64,000 nt of DNA from DASYLJ01 sp964404165 (GCA_964404165.1 CAYOIZ010000022.1:25010-89009), one strand, 5' to 3'. Shown: positions 7,914 to 16,508, counted from the stretch's first letter. Program-made: numbers and translations. The notes: generated by a model from the sequence alone, not told the origin.

Positions 7914-9472
7914 TGGGATCGGCCGGGGGTCGGGGACTCCTCTTCATAGCGCTGCTGATCGCGTCGCTCGTCGTCATCACGCCCACGTTCACCACCGTTC
8001 CGAGCTGGTGGCCGTGGAAGCAGCCCGTCCGCCTCGGTCTCGACCTGCAGGGCGGCACGCATCTGCTCTACCAGGTCGAGATCGAGCAGGCGCTCGACAA
8101 CACGGTCGAGCGCATCAGTCGCGACGTTGAACGCGAGCTGCGTGACGCCAACGTCGGCGCGTTCACGGTCGATCGCAGCGGCCGCACACTGCACATCAAG
8201 CTCGCCAACCACGACAAGCGGTCGGAGGTGCGGCGGCTGCTCGAGGATCGCTTCACGAACCTCACGCTGGCCGATTCAGCCGGCACCGATGCACCCGACT
8301 TCACGCTCGAGCTGAAGCCGGCCGAGGTACTGCGCCTCCGCCAGGGCGTCGTCGAGCAGGCCATCGACATCATGCGCAACCGCATCGACCAGTTCGGCAT
8401 CGCCGAACCCACGTTGCAGGCGCAGGGTGACGATCAGATCGTGGTGCAGCTCCCCGGCATCCAGGATCCACAGCGCGCCAAGGACCTGATCGGGCGCACC
8501 GCCGTGCTCGAGTTCCGCCTCCTGGCCGAAGGGCCCGAGGCCGGCACCATCCAGAGCCCCGGGTCGGGCGTGGTCGTCATGCCCGGGCAGGGCGACGCCG
8601 GCGGCCGCACCCAGTACCTCGTCGAGAAGCGGCCCATCATGACGGGTGAGGTCATCACCGACGCGCGGGTCCAGCCCGGCAGCGCCACAGAGGGCATGGC
8701 CGTCGACTTCGTCCTCGACGGCCGCGGCGCCAAGGTCTTCGGCGACGCCACCACGCAGCACACGAAGCGCCGGCTGGCCATCGTCCTCGACGGCTACGTG
8801 CAGTCGGCACCCGAGATTCGCGAGCCGATCACCGGCGGCCGCGGCCAGATCACTGGTCGGTTCGACTTCGCCGAGGCGCAGGACCTCGCAAACGTCCTGC
8901 GTAACGGCGCCCTCCCGGCGCCGCTCAAGCTGCTCGAGGAGCGCACCGTCGGCCCGTCGCTCGGCAAGGATTCCATCCGGCAAGGCTCGCTGTCCTTCCT
9001 CGTCGGCGGTCTCGCGGTCGTGCTGTTCATGGTGGTCTACTATCGGGGCGGCGGGCTCATTGCCGACTTCGCGCTCGTCCTGAACGTGCTGCTTCTCCTC
9101 GGAGCATTCGCGGCCTTCGGCTTCACGCTGACGCTCCCGGGCATTGCGGGTATCGTTCTCACCGTCGGCATGGCGGTCGATGCGAACGTGCTGGTCCTCG
9201 AGCGCGTGCGCGAGGAGCTGCGCATGGGCAAGACGCCACGGGCATCGATCGAGGCGGGCTACGAGCGCGCCTGGAACGCGATTCTCGACAGCAACGTCAC
9301 CACGTTCCTCTCGGGGCTGATCCTGTTCCAGTTCGGCAGTGGGCCGATCCGCGGCTTCGCGGTCACCCTTTGTCTCGGCATTCTCACGACGCTCGCCACG
9401 GCGGTCTTCGCCACACGGGTCGTCTACGACTGGCGCGCCAGCAGGCGCCGCCTGATGACGGTGAGCGTATGA
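7913..9472 (+). CDS. secD: Protein translocase subunit SecD
   Basis: SecD with SecF uses the proton gradient to pull preproteins across the membrane. The 519-residue protein has a first membrane helix, the D1 motif LGLDLQGGTHLLYQVE, a large periplasmic P1 domain, and C-terminal helices carrying GPSLGKDSIRQG and the conserved GMAVDANVLVLERVREE segment. The ATG at 7913 overlaps the yajC stop (TAATG). Confidence 0.96.
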   Translation: MGSAGGRGLLFIALLIASLVVITPTFTTVPSWWPWKQPVRLGLDLQGGTHLLYQVEIEQALDNTVERISRDVERELRDANVGAFTVDRSGRTLHIKLANHDKRSEVRRLLEDRFTNLTLADSAGTDAPDFTLELKPAEVLRLRQGVVEQAIDIMRNRIDQFGIAEPTLQAQGDDQIVVQLPGIQDPQRAKDLIGRTAVLEFRLLAEGPEAGTIQSPGSGVVVMPGQGDAGGRTQYLVEKRPIMTGEVITDARVQPGSATEGMAVDFVLDGRGAKVFGDATTQHTKRRLAIVLDGYVQSAPEIREPITGGRGQITGRFDFAEAQDLANVLRNGALPAPLKLLEERTVGPSLGKDSIRQGSLSFLVGGLAVVLFMVVYYRGGGLIADFALVLNVLLLLGAFAAFGFTLTLPGIAGIVLTVGMAVDANVLVLERVREELRMGKTPRASIEAGYERAWNAILDSNVTTFLSGLILFQFGSGPIRGFAVTLCLGILTTLATAVFATRVVYDWRASRRRLMTVSV

Positions 9473-10455
9473 AGGGCACCTCCGGAACCGCCGCGCCGTC
9501 GACGTCGCCGAGCGCGCCGAAGAGCGGACAGCCGCCCGTCAAGTTCCTCGAGCTGATCCCGCCCAACATGGGCATCGACTTCGTGCGTCTGGCGCCGGTC
9601 ATGACCATCGCCTCCTGGGTGCTCATCCTGCTCGGCATGGCGTCGATCTGGTTCCACGGCGGCTTCAACTACGGCATCGACTTCGCCGGCGGCACGCTCG
9701 TGCAGGTCCGCTTCCCGCAGGCCACGAGCATCAACGACATCCGGGGCGCCCTCGAAGGCTCCGACCTTCGCGGCGTCAGCGTCCAGGACGTCGGCAGCGA
9801 ATCGCGCGAGTTCCAGATTCGCGTGCAGGCGACCACCGACGACGCCAGCTCCCTGGCGGCGGATGGCGTGAAGGCCGGCCTGCAGGCGAAGTTCGGTGAG
9901 GGGAGCTACGACATTCTGCGTGTCGAGGCGGTCGGCCCGAAGGTGGGCAAGCAACTCTGGAAGGACGCCACCCTGGCCGTCCTGGTCGCGACGCTGATGA
10001 TGGGCGTCTATATCGCCCTCCGGTTCGACTTCCGCTTCGGCCTCGGGGCTGCCGTCGCCCTGATCCATGACGTCCTGATCACACTCGGGGCCATCTCGAT
10101 CGCGGGCATCGAGTTCGATCTCACGACCGTCGCTGCGCTGCTCACCATCGTCGGCTTCTCGGTGAACGACACCGTCATCATCTCCGACCGCATCCGCGAG
10201 AACACCCGCAAGATGCGCAAGGACACCCTCACGCACATCGTGAACGTGTCGATCAATGAGACCATGTCACGCACCATCATCACGAGCGGGACGGCGGTCC
10301 TGGTCACCATAGCGCTCTTCCTCCTCGGCGGCGACGTCATCCACAGCTTCGCATTCGCACTGCTCGTGGGCTTCATCGCCGGCACGTACTCGTCGATCTA
10401 CATCGCGAGCCCGATCGTCATCTGGCTCGAGGGACGAAGGCAGAAGCGCGCCTGA
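9469..10455 (+). CDS. secF: Protein translocase subunit SecF
   Basis: The 328-residue partner of SecD. It contains YGIDFAGGTLVQVRF after the first helix and the proton-relay/RND-type region GFSVNDTVIISDRIREN, followed by TSGTAVLVTIALFLLGGD. The first 35 residues are a polar Ser/Pro/Ala-rich extension before the usual start of the family. ATG 9469 overlaps the secD stop (GTATGA). Confidence 0.95.
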   Translation: MKGTSGTAAPSTSPSAPKSGQPPVKFLELIPPNMGIDFVRLAPVMTIASWVLILLGMASIWFHGGFNYGIDFAGGTLVQVRFPQATSINDIRGALEGSDLRGVSVQDVGSESREFQIRVQATTDDASSLAADGVKAGLQAKFGEGSYDILRVEAVGPKVGKQLWKDATLAVLVATLMMGVYIALRFDFRFGLGAAVALIHDVLITLGAISIAGIEFDLTTVAALLTIVGFSVNDTVIISDRIRENTRKMRKDTLTHIVNVSINETMSRTIITSGTAVLVTIALFLLGGDVIHSFAFALLVGFIAGTYSSIYIASPIVIWLEGRRQKRA

Positions 10456-10464
10456 GCGCGGTCG

Positions 10465-11748
10465 GTGGCTCGACCCTGGGTGGCGCGCAGCCGGTCGGTC
10501 GTCCCCGACGACTTCGGTCCCGTGCCACCGGGCGGCCCCCTCGGCGCGCTCCTCGCGCAGCTCCTCTGGAATCGCGGGATCGTGTCCGCCGCAGCGGCGG
10601 AGCCATTCCTCGAGCCCACGCTGGCGCAGGGCCTACGGCCACCGTCCGCGCTGGCCGGGATCGACGACGCCGCGGCAGCGCTCGTCATGGCGATGGCCAA
10701 CGGTCGACGGCTCCGGCTGCGGGCCTCACCAGCGCTGGAGACCGTCCTCGCGGCGGCGCTGACGGCGGGCTGGCTCCGAGACCTCGGCCATGCCGTCGAA
10801 GTGGAGATCGCCGAGGGGGACGACGGGTGCCTGGCCTTCACCCATGCGGCACTCGTCGTCCGACCGCCGGGCGCCACGGCGACCACCGTCCCAACCGCAG
10901 CGACCACCATCGGCGAGGTGCGCCTCGGCATCGCCGGCGTCGCGTTCTACCTGCTGATCGCCCTTCGGCGTGCATTCCGGGCGGAGCATCCCATGCAGGA
11001 CACGCCGGATCCCCGCGCACAGCTGGACGTCGCGGCGCTGGGTGGGTTGGCATCGGGTGCGGGTCTCCGCGACGAGGCCCGCGTCCTGGTGGCACTGGGC
11101 CTGCGGCGGCTGCAGGAGACGCCGCGCCCGGGCCTTCAGGCCGTCGCCGACAGCGCCCTGATCGCTCGGCCCACGGCGAGAGCCATCGCGGGTCGCATCC
11201 TGCCCCGGCTGGCCGCAGCCATCAGGATCGGGGAAGGGGAACGTGTCCTCGCGCTCCTCGCCGCCACGACCGCAGCGGACGCGACGTCGATCGCGGCCGA
11301 CATCGAGCTCGCCGCCGCGCGCTGGGGTGCCCAGGCGGAAGGGGGCCCGGTGCCAATCTCCCCAACGGTCGAGATCGACGCGGACTGGCCCCTGGCCGCC
11401 GTCACGCCCCGCGTCGCCCTCACCCTGGGCCGACTCGAGCCACACGGCCCCGGCAACCCCGAGCCGATCCTGGTCGCGCGCGGCGCCCGCCTGGACGGCG
11501 CCCGCCTCGCCGGCGACCCGATGCGACCCTACTGGCGCTTGCGCCTGCGGCAGGAAGGGCACACGCTGCGCGCAACCGCACAGCACCTGCGCAGCGAGGA
11601 ACTGCTCACGGGGGCGCTCTACGACGTCGCCTACACGCCACGCCTCGGGCAGGTGCGGGGAGGGGACATGCTCGAGCTGGTGGTGCATGACCTCCAGCCG
11701 GCCGCGGAACAAGATACGAGAATCACAAAGGATTCGATAGTTTCTTGA
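10465..11748 (+). CDS. RecJ-like protein lacking catalytic motifs
   Basis: A 427-residue protein that aligns by eye with the ssDNA exonuclease RecJ but is shorter (RecJ is usually 560-600 residues) and has lost its active site. Recognisable RecJ landmarks are LLAQLLWNRGIVSAAAAEPFL at the N-terminus (shown in part), the GVAFYLLIALRR helix, VALGLRRLQETPRPGLQAV, and HGPGNPEPILVARG in the OB-like domain. Residues 86-97 (RASPALETVLAA) replace the metal-binding DYDxDG motif, no DHH motif remains, the ADVVPL motif is SGAGLRDE, and the DHHA1 GGH motif is absent. Its place just after secDF is where recJ often occurs. It may be a scaffold or DNA-binding pseudoenzyme, or a decaying gene with an intact frame. 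Confidence 0.75.
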   Translation: MARPWVARSRSVVPDDFGPVPPGGPLGALLAQLLWNRGIVSAAAAEPFLEPTLAQGLRPPSALAGIDDAAAALVMAMANGRRLRLRASPALETVLAAALTAGWLRDLGHAVEVEIAEGDDGCLAFTHAALVVRPPGATATTVPTAATTIGEVRLGIAGVAFYLLIALRRAFRAEHPMQDTPDPRAQLDVAALGGLASGAGLRDEARVLVALGLRRLQETPRPGLQAVADSALIARPTARAIAGRILPRLAAAIRIGEGERVLALLAATTAADATSIAADIELAAARWGAQAEGGPVPISPTVEIDADWPLAAVTPRVALTLGRLEPHGPGNPEPILVARGARLDGARLAGDPMRPYWRLRLRQEGHTLRATAQHLRSEELLTGALYDVAYTPRLGQVRGGDMLELVVHDLQPAAEQDTRITKDSIVS

Positions 11749-11773
11749 CGGTGTCCCGCCACCCTGCTACCAC
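11745..11773 (+). promoter_or_regulatory. Possible promoter of the HTH gene
   Basis: TTGACG (11745-11750), a 17-bp spacer and TACCAC (11768-11773) overlap the stop of the RecJ-like gene. The -10 match is weak; the position ahead of the HTH gene supports it. Confidence 0.3.
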
Positions 11774-11807
11774 CACGACGACGTTGGTGTGGGCAGATCG
11801 GCCATTC

Positions 11808-11999
11808 ATGTTCGACAAGGACGACATGCTGTTGAACAGCAAAGAGGTCGCAGAGATGCTCGACCTCAGCCCAGACACCGTCAACGAGTTGGCTCGCAAG
11901 AGCGTGCTGCCGGCCTTCAAGCGCGGCCGGCAGTGGCGCTTCCGCCGCCGGGACATCACGTCGTTCAAGCGAGAGCTTCGTGGAACCACGGCGGCATGA
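11808..11999 (+). CDS. Excisionase/BldC-type helix-turn-helix DNA-binding protein
   Basis: A 63-residue protein that is almost entirely one winged-helix HTH_17/MerR-like domain: LLNSKEVAEMLDLSPDTVNELARKS then the wing VLPAFKRGRQWRFRRRDI. Such stand-alone domains occur in excisionases and in BldC-like regulators. No phage genes are near, so a transcriptional role is more likely than excision. ATG 11808 is preferred over the TTG at 11745, which would add a low-complexity Thr-rich leader overlapping the previous gene. A perfect palindrome is centred on its stop codon. Confidence 0.75.
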   Translation: MFDKDDMLLNSKEVAEMLDLSPDTVNELARKSVLPAFKRGRQWRFRRRDITSFKRELRGTTAA

Positions 12000-12006
12000 T
12001 GCCGCC
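11990..12006. repeat. Palindrome centred on the HTH gene stop codon
   Basis: GGCGGCA-TGA-TGCCGCC has perfect 7-bp arms, with the stop codon TGA of the HTH gene as the loop. It could be a weak terminator, an RNA stabiliser or a binding site; no T tract follows. Confidence 0.45.
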
Positions 12007-12035
12007 CGCCATCTCCGTAGGGACGGGCCGCTGAC

Positions 12036-12071
12036 GGACTCCCGCGGTGGCGCCAACAAGGCAGGGAGTCC
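12036..12071 (+). promoter_or_regulatory. Leader hairpin sequestering the methyltransferase ribosome binding site
   Basis: GGACTCCC (12036-12043) is the perfect complement of GGGAGTCC (12064-12071). The right arm contains the Shine-Dalgarno sequence GGGAG of the methyltransferase whose ATG is at 12073. The 20-nt loop can form a small GCC-AACAA-GGC stem. Folding would hide the ribosome binding site, so translational control is likely; no known riboswitch class was recognised. Confidence 0.5.
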
Positions 12072-12072
12072 T

Positions 12073-12744
12073 ATGACCGTCGCCAACACGCAGCCTCACG
12101 AGAGCGCGCTCTACTACGAGTTCTCGCACCTCTACGACATGTTCTTTGGCCGGGTGTTCTATCCCCGCATCGCCAAGGTCATCCGGTCGTTGAAGATCGA
12201 GCCCGGCGCCCGCGTGCTGGAGATCGGCGTCGGCACCGGCCTGTCGCTCGATGCCTACCCGTCGCACTGCCACGTCACCGGCATCGACCTCGCGCCCGAC
12301 ATGCTCGAGCGCGCGCAGGAGCGGGTCAACCAGAATGGCTGGCGACACGTCACGCTGGCGCAGGGTGACGCCCTCGACCTCCAGTTCGAGGACAGCTCGT
12401 TCGACTACGTGATGGCGTTCCACGTCATCAGCGTGGTGCCCGATCCACATCGCATGCTGGAAGAGGCACGACGGGTGGCGCGGCCCGGCGGGGTCATCAC
12501 CATCATCAACCATTTCCGCAGCCAGCAGCGCGCCGTCGCGCGCCTGCAGCGCACCATCGATCCCATCACACGACGGCTCGGATGGACCACGCTCCGCCTC
12601 CCCGACGTCCTCGATCGACGCGCGCTCCACGTCGAACGCCAGTGGAAGACGTCGCCGCGGTCGTTGTTCACGATCGTCGTGGCGCGCAACGCCAAGGCGG
12701 TTCCCGCCGACGGCGTCGTCGCAACCCCGGGCGTCGAAGCGTAG
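12073..12744 (+). CDS. Class I SAM-dependent methyltransferase, PmtA-like
   Basis: A 223-residue Rossmann-fold methyltransferase. ALYYEFSHLYDMFFGRVFYPRI at the N-terminus (shown in part) and motif I VLEIGVGTGLSLDAYP resemble Rhodobacter-type phosphatidylethanolamine N-methyltransferases (PmtA), which make phosphatidylcholine; later motifs are VTGIDLAPDMLERA and QGDALDLQFEDSSFD. ATG 12073 is preceded by an AGGGAG ribosome binding site inside a hairpin. It converges on a hypothetical gene 3 bp downstream. Phospholipid methylation is the best guess, but other small-molecule or ubiquinone-type substrates are possible. Confidence 0.7.
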   Translation: MTVANTQPHESALYYEFSHLYDMFFGRVFYPRIAKVIRSLKIEPGARVLEIGVGTGLSLDAYPSHCHVTGIDLAPDMLERAQERVNQNGWRHVTLAQGDALDLQFEDSSFDYVMAFHVISVVPDPHRMLEEARRVARPGGVITIINHFRSQQRAVARLQRTIDPITRRLGWTTLRLPDVLDRRALHVERQWKTSPRSLFTIVVARNAKAVPADGVVATPGVEA

Positions 12745-12747
12745 CGC

Positions 12748-13317
12748 TCAGTGCCGGCGTGAGGTCGGCGGGACGAACGGGATCAGCCCCCGGCGGACCA
12801 GCACGTTGGCTTCGCGTCGTCCCTGTGAGTGGAGCCAGCGCTTGTAGATCCGGAGCGTGTCCTGCTCGCGCCGGAAGAGCTCCTGGTCCCCGATCTCGCC
12901 GAGCACGCGGACGAAGTCGGGGAAGCGGTCGGCCAGCTCGACGAACGACGTCGCGAGCGCCCCACGCGTGGGCTCGACGGACAGTCGGGCGTAGGCGTTG
13001 CGACCGAGCATCGCATAGTAGGTCGGTCCCACCGCGCTGCGCTCGAGGCTGTCGACGAAGATGCCGGTGACGAACAGGGCCGTGTCCCCGACCCGCCGGA
13101 GCTTCGAGAAGCGCTGCGACGCCGGCATCTGCAGGGCCTCCAGGTACTCGATGGCCAGCGGCGGATCGAGCAGGTCGGCCCGGTCGGGTCGCACGAAGCC
13201 CTCGAGCAGCTGCACGAGGTAGAACTCGGTCGTCTCGGAGGACGCGACGCGCTGGGACGCCATGGCCGTCCGCACCAGATCGCGAAAGAGCACCGTCAGA
13301 TTGCCCGTCTCGAGCAT
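12748..13317 (-). CDS. Conserved-looking hypothetical protein, 189 aa
   Basis: A soluble, mostly helical protein with no domain I recognise and no signal peptide. The ATG at 13317 is chosen because a strong GGAGGTCGATCG ribosome binding site precedes it; the frame can extend 20 residues further without such a site. It is transcribed divergently from hisS, and a TTGTGA-N17-CACAAT promoter lies upstream. Charged, Arg-rich C-terminal residues (VRRGLIPFVPPTSRRH) are notable. Codon use matches its neighbours, so it is probably a real gene of unknown function. Confidence 0.6.
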   Translation of the reverse strand: MLETGNLTVLFRDLVRTAMASQRVASSETTEFYLVQLLEGFVRPDRADLLDPPLAIEYLEALQMPASQRFSKLRRVGDTALFVTGIFVDSLERSAVGPTYYAMLGRNAYARLSVEPTRGALATSFVELADRFPDFVRVLGEIGDQELFRREQDTLRIYKRWLHSQGRREANVLVRRGLIPFVPPTSRRH

Positions 13318-13344
13318 CGATCGACCTCCAGACTCGTCTCGCGG

Positions 13345-13373
13345 ATTGTGGGGGCAAATGGCCGATCTCACAA
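13345..13373 (-). promoter_or_regulatory. Predicted promoter of the 189-aa hypothetical gene
   Basis: Leftward TTGTGA (13373-13368), 17-bp spacer, CACAAT (13350-13345). It lies back-to-back with the hisS promoter. Confidence 0.4.
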
Positions 13374-13385
13374 ACAATCCCCGGT

Positions 13386-13414
13386 TTGAGTGCCCGGAAC
13401 GCCTTTGCTAGAGG
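13386..13414 (+). promoter_or_regulatory. Predicted promoter of hisS-aspS
   Basis: TTGAGT (13386-13391), 17-bp spacer, TAGAGG (13409-13414), 22 nt before the hisS ATG, giving a short leader of roughly 16 nt. Confidence 0.45.
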
Positions 13415-13436
13415 GTGTCGGCTCAGCGCAGCGCCC

Positions 13437-14723
13437 ATGTCGAAGCCCGCACCCATCACCGCCGTCAAGGGCTTCCGCGACGTGCTGCCGGACGAGAGCG
13501 TCCGCTGGCAGGCCCTGGAAGCCGCCGCCGCCCGCATCTTCGCAGCCTACGGCTTCGGGGACATCCGCCTGCCGGTCCTGGAGCGGGCCGAGCTGTTCGC
13601 GCGTTCGCTCGGTGAGACCACCGACGTCGTCGAGAAGGAGATGTACTCCTTCCCCGACCGCGACGAGACGATCGTGACGCTCCGACCCGAGGCGACGGCG
13701 AGCGTCGTCCGCGCCTACGTCGAGGCCGGCCTCGCCAAGCGCGAGCCCGTCTCCCGGCTGTGGTACGCCGGCCCCATGTTCCGGCGCGAGCGCCCGCAGA
13801 AGGGCCGCTACCGCCAGTTCCAGCAGATCGGCGTCGAGATGCTGGGCCGGTCCGACGCCGTGGCCGACGCCGAGCTGCTCATCATGCTGTCGGACTATCT
13901 GGCGGCCGTGCGGGTCCCCGACGTCCAGCTCGAGATCAACTCGCTCGGCGACCACACCTGCCGCCCTGCCTATCGCGAGCGCCTGCAGGCCTTCGGCCGC
14001 GCCCACCTGGACGCCCTCTGCGCCGACTGCCATCGGCGGATCGAGCGCAATCCGCTCCGGCTCCTCGACTGCAAGGTCCCCGGTTGCCGCACCGTCATGG
14101 CCGACGCGCCGGTCATGCTCGACCACCTGTGCGACGGCTGCCGTACGCACTTCGACGAGGTGCGCTCGCTGCTGGATCGCGAGGGGGTCGTCTACACGCT
14201 CAACACCCGCATGGTGCGCGGCCTCGACTACTACTGCCGGACCGCGTTCGAGGTCATCGCCGGCGGCCTCGGCGCACAGAACGCCGTCGGTGGCGGCGGA
14301 CGGTACGACGGCCTCGTCGCGGCGCTCGGCGGCGGCGACGTACCCGGCGTGGGCTTCGCGCTCGGCGTCGATCGCCTGGCGATGCTGCTCGACACCGTGG
14401 AACCACCGGCCCCGGTCGCCATCGTGCTCCCGCTCGACGAACGTGCCGTCGGGCCGGCCGTCGACGTCACCACGCGGCTCCGTCGCGAGGGCATCGGCGT
14501 CGTCCTCGAGCCGGCGGGTCGCAGCATGAAGGCGCTGCTCCGGGCTGCCGACCGCCAACGGGCCACGCTGGCCATCATCATCGGCGAGGACGAGCTGCGT
14601 GCGGGCCGCGCCACCATCCGCAACCTGGTGCGACGGGAGGACCGTCCCCAGTCGCTCGCCCTCGATGCGCCGGGCCCCGAGCTCGCTCGCCAGGTGCGCG
14701 CAGAATCGGAGACTCCGACATGA
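13437..14723 (+). CDS. hisS: Histidyl-tRNA synthetase
   Basis: Class II synthetase of 428 residues that charges tRNA-His. It starts with KGFRDVLPDE, contains motif 2 in MFRRERPQKGRYRQFQQIGVE, the His-binding ARMVRGLDYYCRTAFE-type segment (here NTRMVRGLDYYCRTAFE) and motif 3 GVGFALGVDRLAMLL, followed by an anticodon-binding domain. ATG 13437 gives the usual family N-terminus. The stop overlaps the aspS start, so hisS-aspS form an operon. Confidence 0.97.
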   Translation: MSKPAPITAVKGFRDVLPDESVRWQALEAAAARIFAAYGFGDIRLPVLERAELFARSLGETTDVVEKEMYSFPDRDETIVTLRPEATASVVRAYVEAGLAKREPVSRLWYAGPMFRRERPQKGRYRQFQQIGVEMLGRSDAVADAELLIMLSDYLAAVRVPDVQLEINSLGDHTCRPAYRERLQAFGRAHLDALCADCHRRIERNPLRLLDCKVPGCRTVMADAPVMLDHLCDGCRTHFDEVRSLLDREGVVYTLNTRMVRGLDYYCRTAFEVIAGGLGAQNAVGGGGRYDGLVAALGGGDVPGVGFALGVDRLAMLLDTVEPPAPVAIVLPLDERAVGPAVDVTTRLRREGIGVVLEPAGRSMKALLRAADRQRATLAIIIGEDELRAGRATIRNLVRREDRPQSLALDAPGPELARQVRAESETPT

Positions 14724-16504
14724 CGGTGCAGATCGAGTCGCTCGCGGACTGGCAGCGAACCACGCTCGGCGGCGATCTCCGCCCCGAGGACATCGGTCGC
14801 GAGGTGGTGCTCACCGGATGGGTCCACAGCCGGCGCGATCACGGTGGCGTGCTGTTCATCGATCTGCGCGATCGGGGCGGCTTGGTGCAGGTGGTGTGCG
14901 ATCCCGATCACGCCGCGGCCCACGCGCTCGCCGGCGACGTGCGCCTCGAATGGGTGATCGGCGTCCGCGGCACCGTCCGGGCTCGCCCCGCGGAGACCGT
15001 GAACCCCGACCTCCCGACCGGTGCCATCGAGGTCGTGGCGCATCGGCTGGGCGTCCTCAACACCGCCCGGCCGACGCCGTTCCCCATCGACGACAGCGCC
15101 GAGGTGAACGAGAACACCCGCCTGCGCTACCGCTACCTCGATCTACGCCGGCCCAGCATGCAGCAGAAGCTGCGCCTGCGGCACGACGTCACGCGCGCGG
15201 TGCGCGCGCACCTCGAGCAGCACGGCTTCATCGAGGTCGAGACGCCCATCCTGACGCGCTCGACGCCGGAAGGCGCTCGCGACTACCTGGTGCCGAGCCG
15301 CGTCCAACGCGGTGCCTTCTACGCGCTGCCGCAGTCACCGCAGCTGTTCAAGCAGATCCTGATGATGGGTGGCGTCGACCGCTACTACCAGATCGCGCGC
15401 TGCTTCCGTGATGAGGATCTCCGCGCCGACCGGCAGCCCGAGTTCACGCAGATCGACCTCGAGATGTCGTTCGTCACGCCGAGCGACGTCATGGGCATGG
15501 TCGAGCCGATGATCGCCGACATCTTCACCACCGTACGCGGCCGGCCGACGCCGCGACCGTTCCCCATCATGGGGTACGCCGAGGCCATGCTGCGCTACGG
15601 CACCGACCGCCCCGACCTGCGCATCGCGCTCGACCTCGCCGACTTCTCGCCGTGCTTCGCGGGCACGAGCTTCCGCGTCTTCGCCGATGCGCTCGCCGCC
15701 GGCACCCGCATCCGTGGCATGGTCGCCCCGGGTGGCGCGCAGCTGTCGCGCAAGGAGCTCGACGACCTGGTCGGCTTCGCGACCGGGGAGGGCGCTCGCG
15801 GCCTCACCTGGATCAAGATCAACGCCGACGGCTGGCAGTCGCCGGCGGTGAAGTTCCTGTCCGACGCCGAGAAGGAGCGCCTGACGCAGGCGGGCCCGCT
15901 GGCGGCGGGCGACCTGCTGATCCTGCTCGCGGAGCCCGAGGCCCGCGTCAACCAGATCCTCTCGCAGCTCCGCGTCCGCCTCGGCGAGCGGCTCGGTCGC
16001 ATGACCGCAGACGCCGATCGCTTCCTCTGGGTGGTCGATTTCCCGCTCGTCGAGCGCGACGACGATGCCGGACGCTGGAACGCGGTGCACCACCCGTTCA
16101 CGGCGCCGCTCGACGCCGATCTCGACAAGCTCGAGAGCGATCCCGGGGCGGTCCGCGCCCAGGCCTACGACCTGGTGCTCAACGGCATCGAGCTCGGCGG
16201 CGGCAGCGTCCGTATCCATCGTCCCGACGTCCAGGCCCGCGTGCTGGCCCTGCTCGGGATGAACGAGACGGAAGCCCACGCACGCTTCGGGTTCCTGCTC
16301 GAGGCGCTGTCGTACGGAGCCCCGCCACACGGCGGCCTGGCGTTCGGTCTCGATCGCCTCGTCATGCTCCTCGCCGGTGCCGACTCCATCCGTGAGGTCA
16401 TCGCGTTCCCGAAAACGCAGAAGGCGTCCTGCCCGCTCACCGACGCGCCGACGCCCGTGGACCCGATCCAGCTCCGCGACCTGGCGATCCGCGTCATCGA
16501 GTGA
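14720..16504 (+). CDS. aspS: Aspartyl-tRNA synthetase, probably non-discriminating
   Basis: A 594-residue bacterial-type AspRS with N-terminal OB domain, class II core (QSPQLFKQILMMGGVDRYYQIARCFRDEDLRADRQPEF region), GAD insertion and motif 3 GLAFGLDRLVMLL. In the OB domain it has RRDHGGVLF; His-41 corresponds to the His that marks enzymes able to charge both tRNA-Asp and tRNA-Asn, whereas discriminating enzymes such as that of E. coli have Leu. If so, Asn-tRNA would be made by GatCAB amidation. ATG overlaps the hisS stop. Confidence 0.95.
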   Translation: MTVQIESLADWQRTTLGGDLRPEDIGREVVLTGWVHSRRDHGGVLFIDLRDRGGLVQVVCDPDHAAAHALAGDVRLEWVIGVRGTVRARPAETVNPDLPTGAIEVVAHRLGVLNTARPTPFPIDDSAEVNENTRLRYRYLDLRRPSMQQKLRLRHDVTRAVRAHLEQHGFIEVETPILTRSTPEGARDYLVPSRVQRGAFYALPQSPQLFKQILMMGGVDRYYQIARCFRDEDLRADRQPEFTQIDLEMSFVTPSDVMGMVEPMIADIFTTVRGRPTPRPFPIMGYAEAMLRYGTDRPDLRIALDLADFSPCFAGTSFRVFADALAAGTRIRGMVAPGGAQLSRKELDDLVGFATGEGARGLTWIKINADGWQSPAVKFLSDAEKERLTQAGPLAAGDLLILLAEPEARVNQILSQLRVRLGERLGRMTADADRFLWVVDFPLVERDDDAGRWNAVHHPFTAPLDADLDKLESDPGAVRAQAYDLVLNGIELGGGSVRIHRPDVQARVLALLGMNETEAHARFGFLLEALSYGAPPHGGLAFGLDRLVMLLAGADSIREVIAFPKTQKASCPLTDAPTPVDPIQLRDLAIRVIE

Positions 16505-16508
16505 CGGC

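Noticed and set aside
11745..11747. TTG start for the HTH protein
   Set aside because: It would sit inside a promoter-like TTGACG and the stop of the previous gene and would add a low-complexity leader; ATG 11808 fits the domain.
11999..12072. SAM or SAH riboswitch ahead of the methyltransferase
   Set aside because: The hairpins do not show the conserved cores of these riboswitch classes; only a simple RBS-sequestering stem is claimed.
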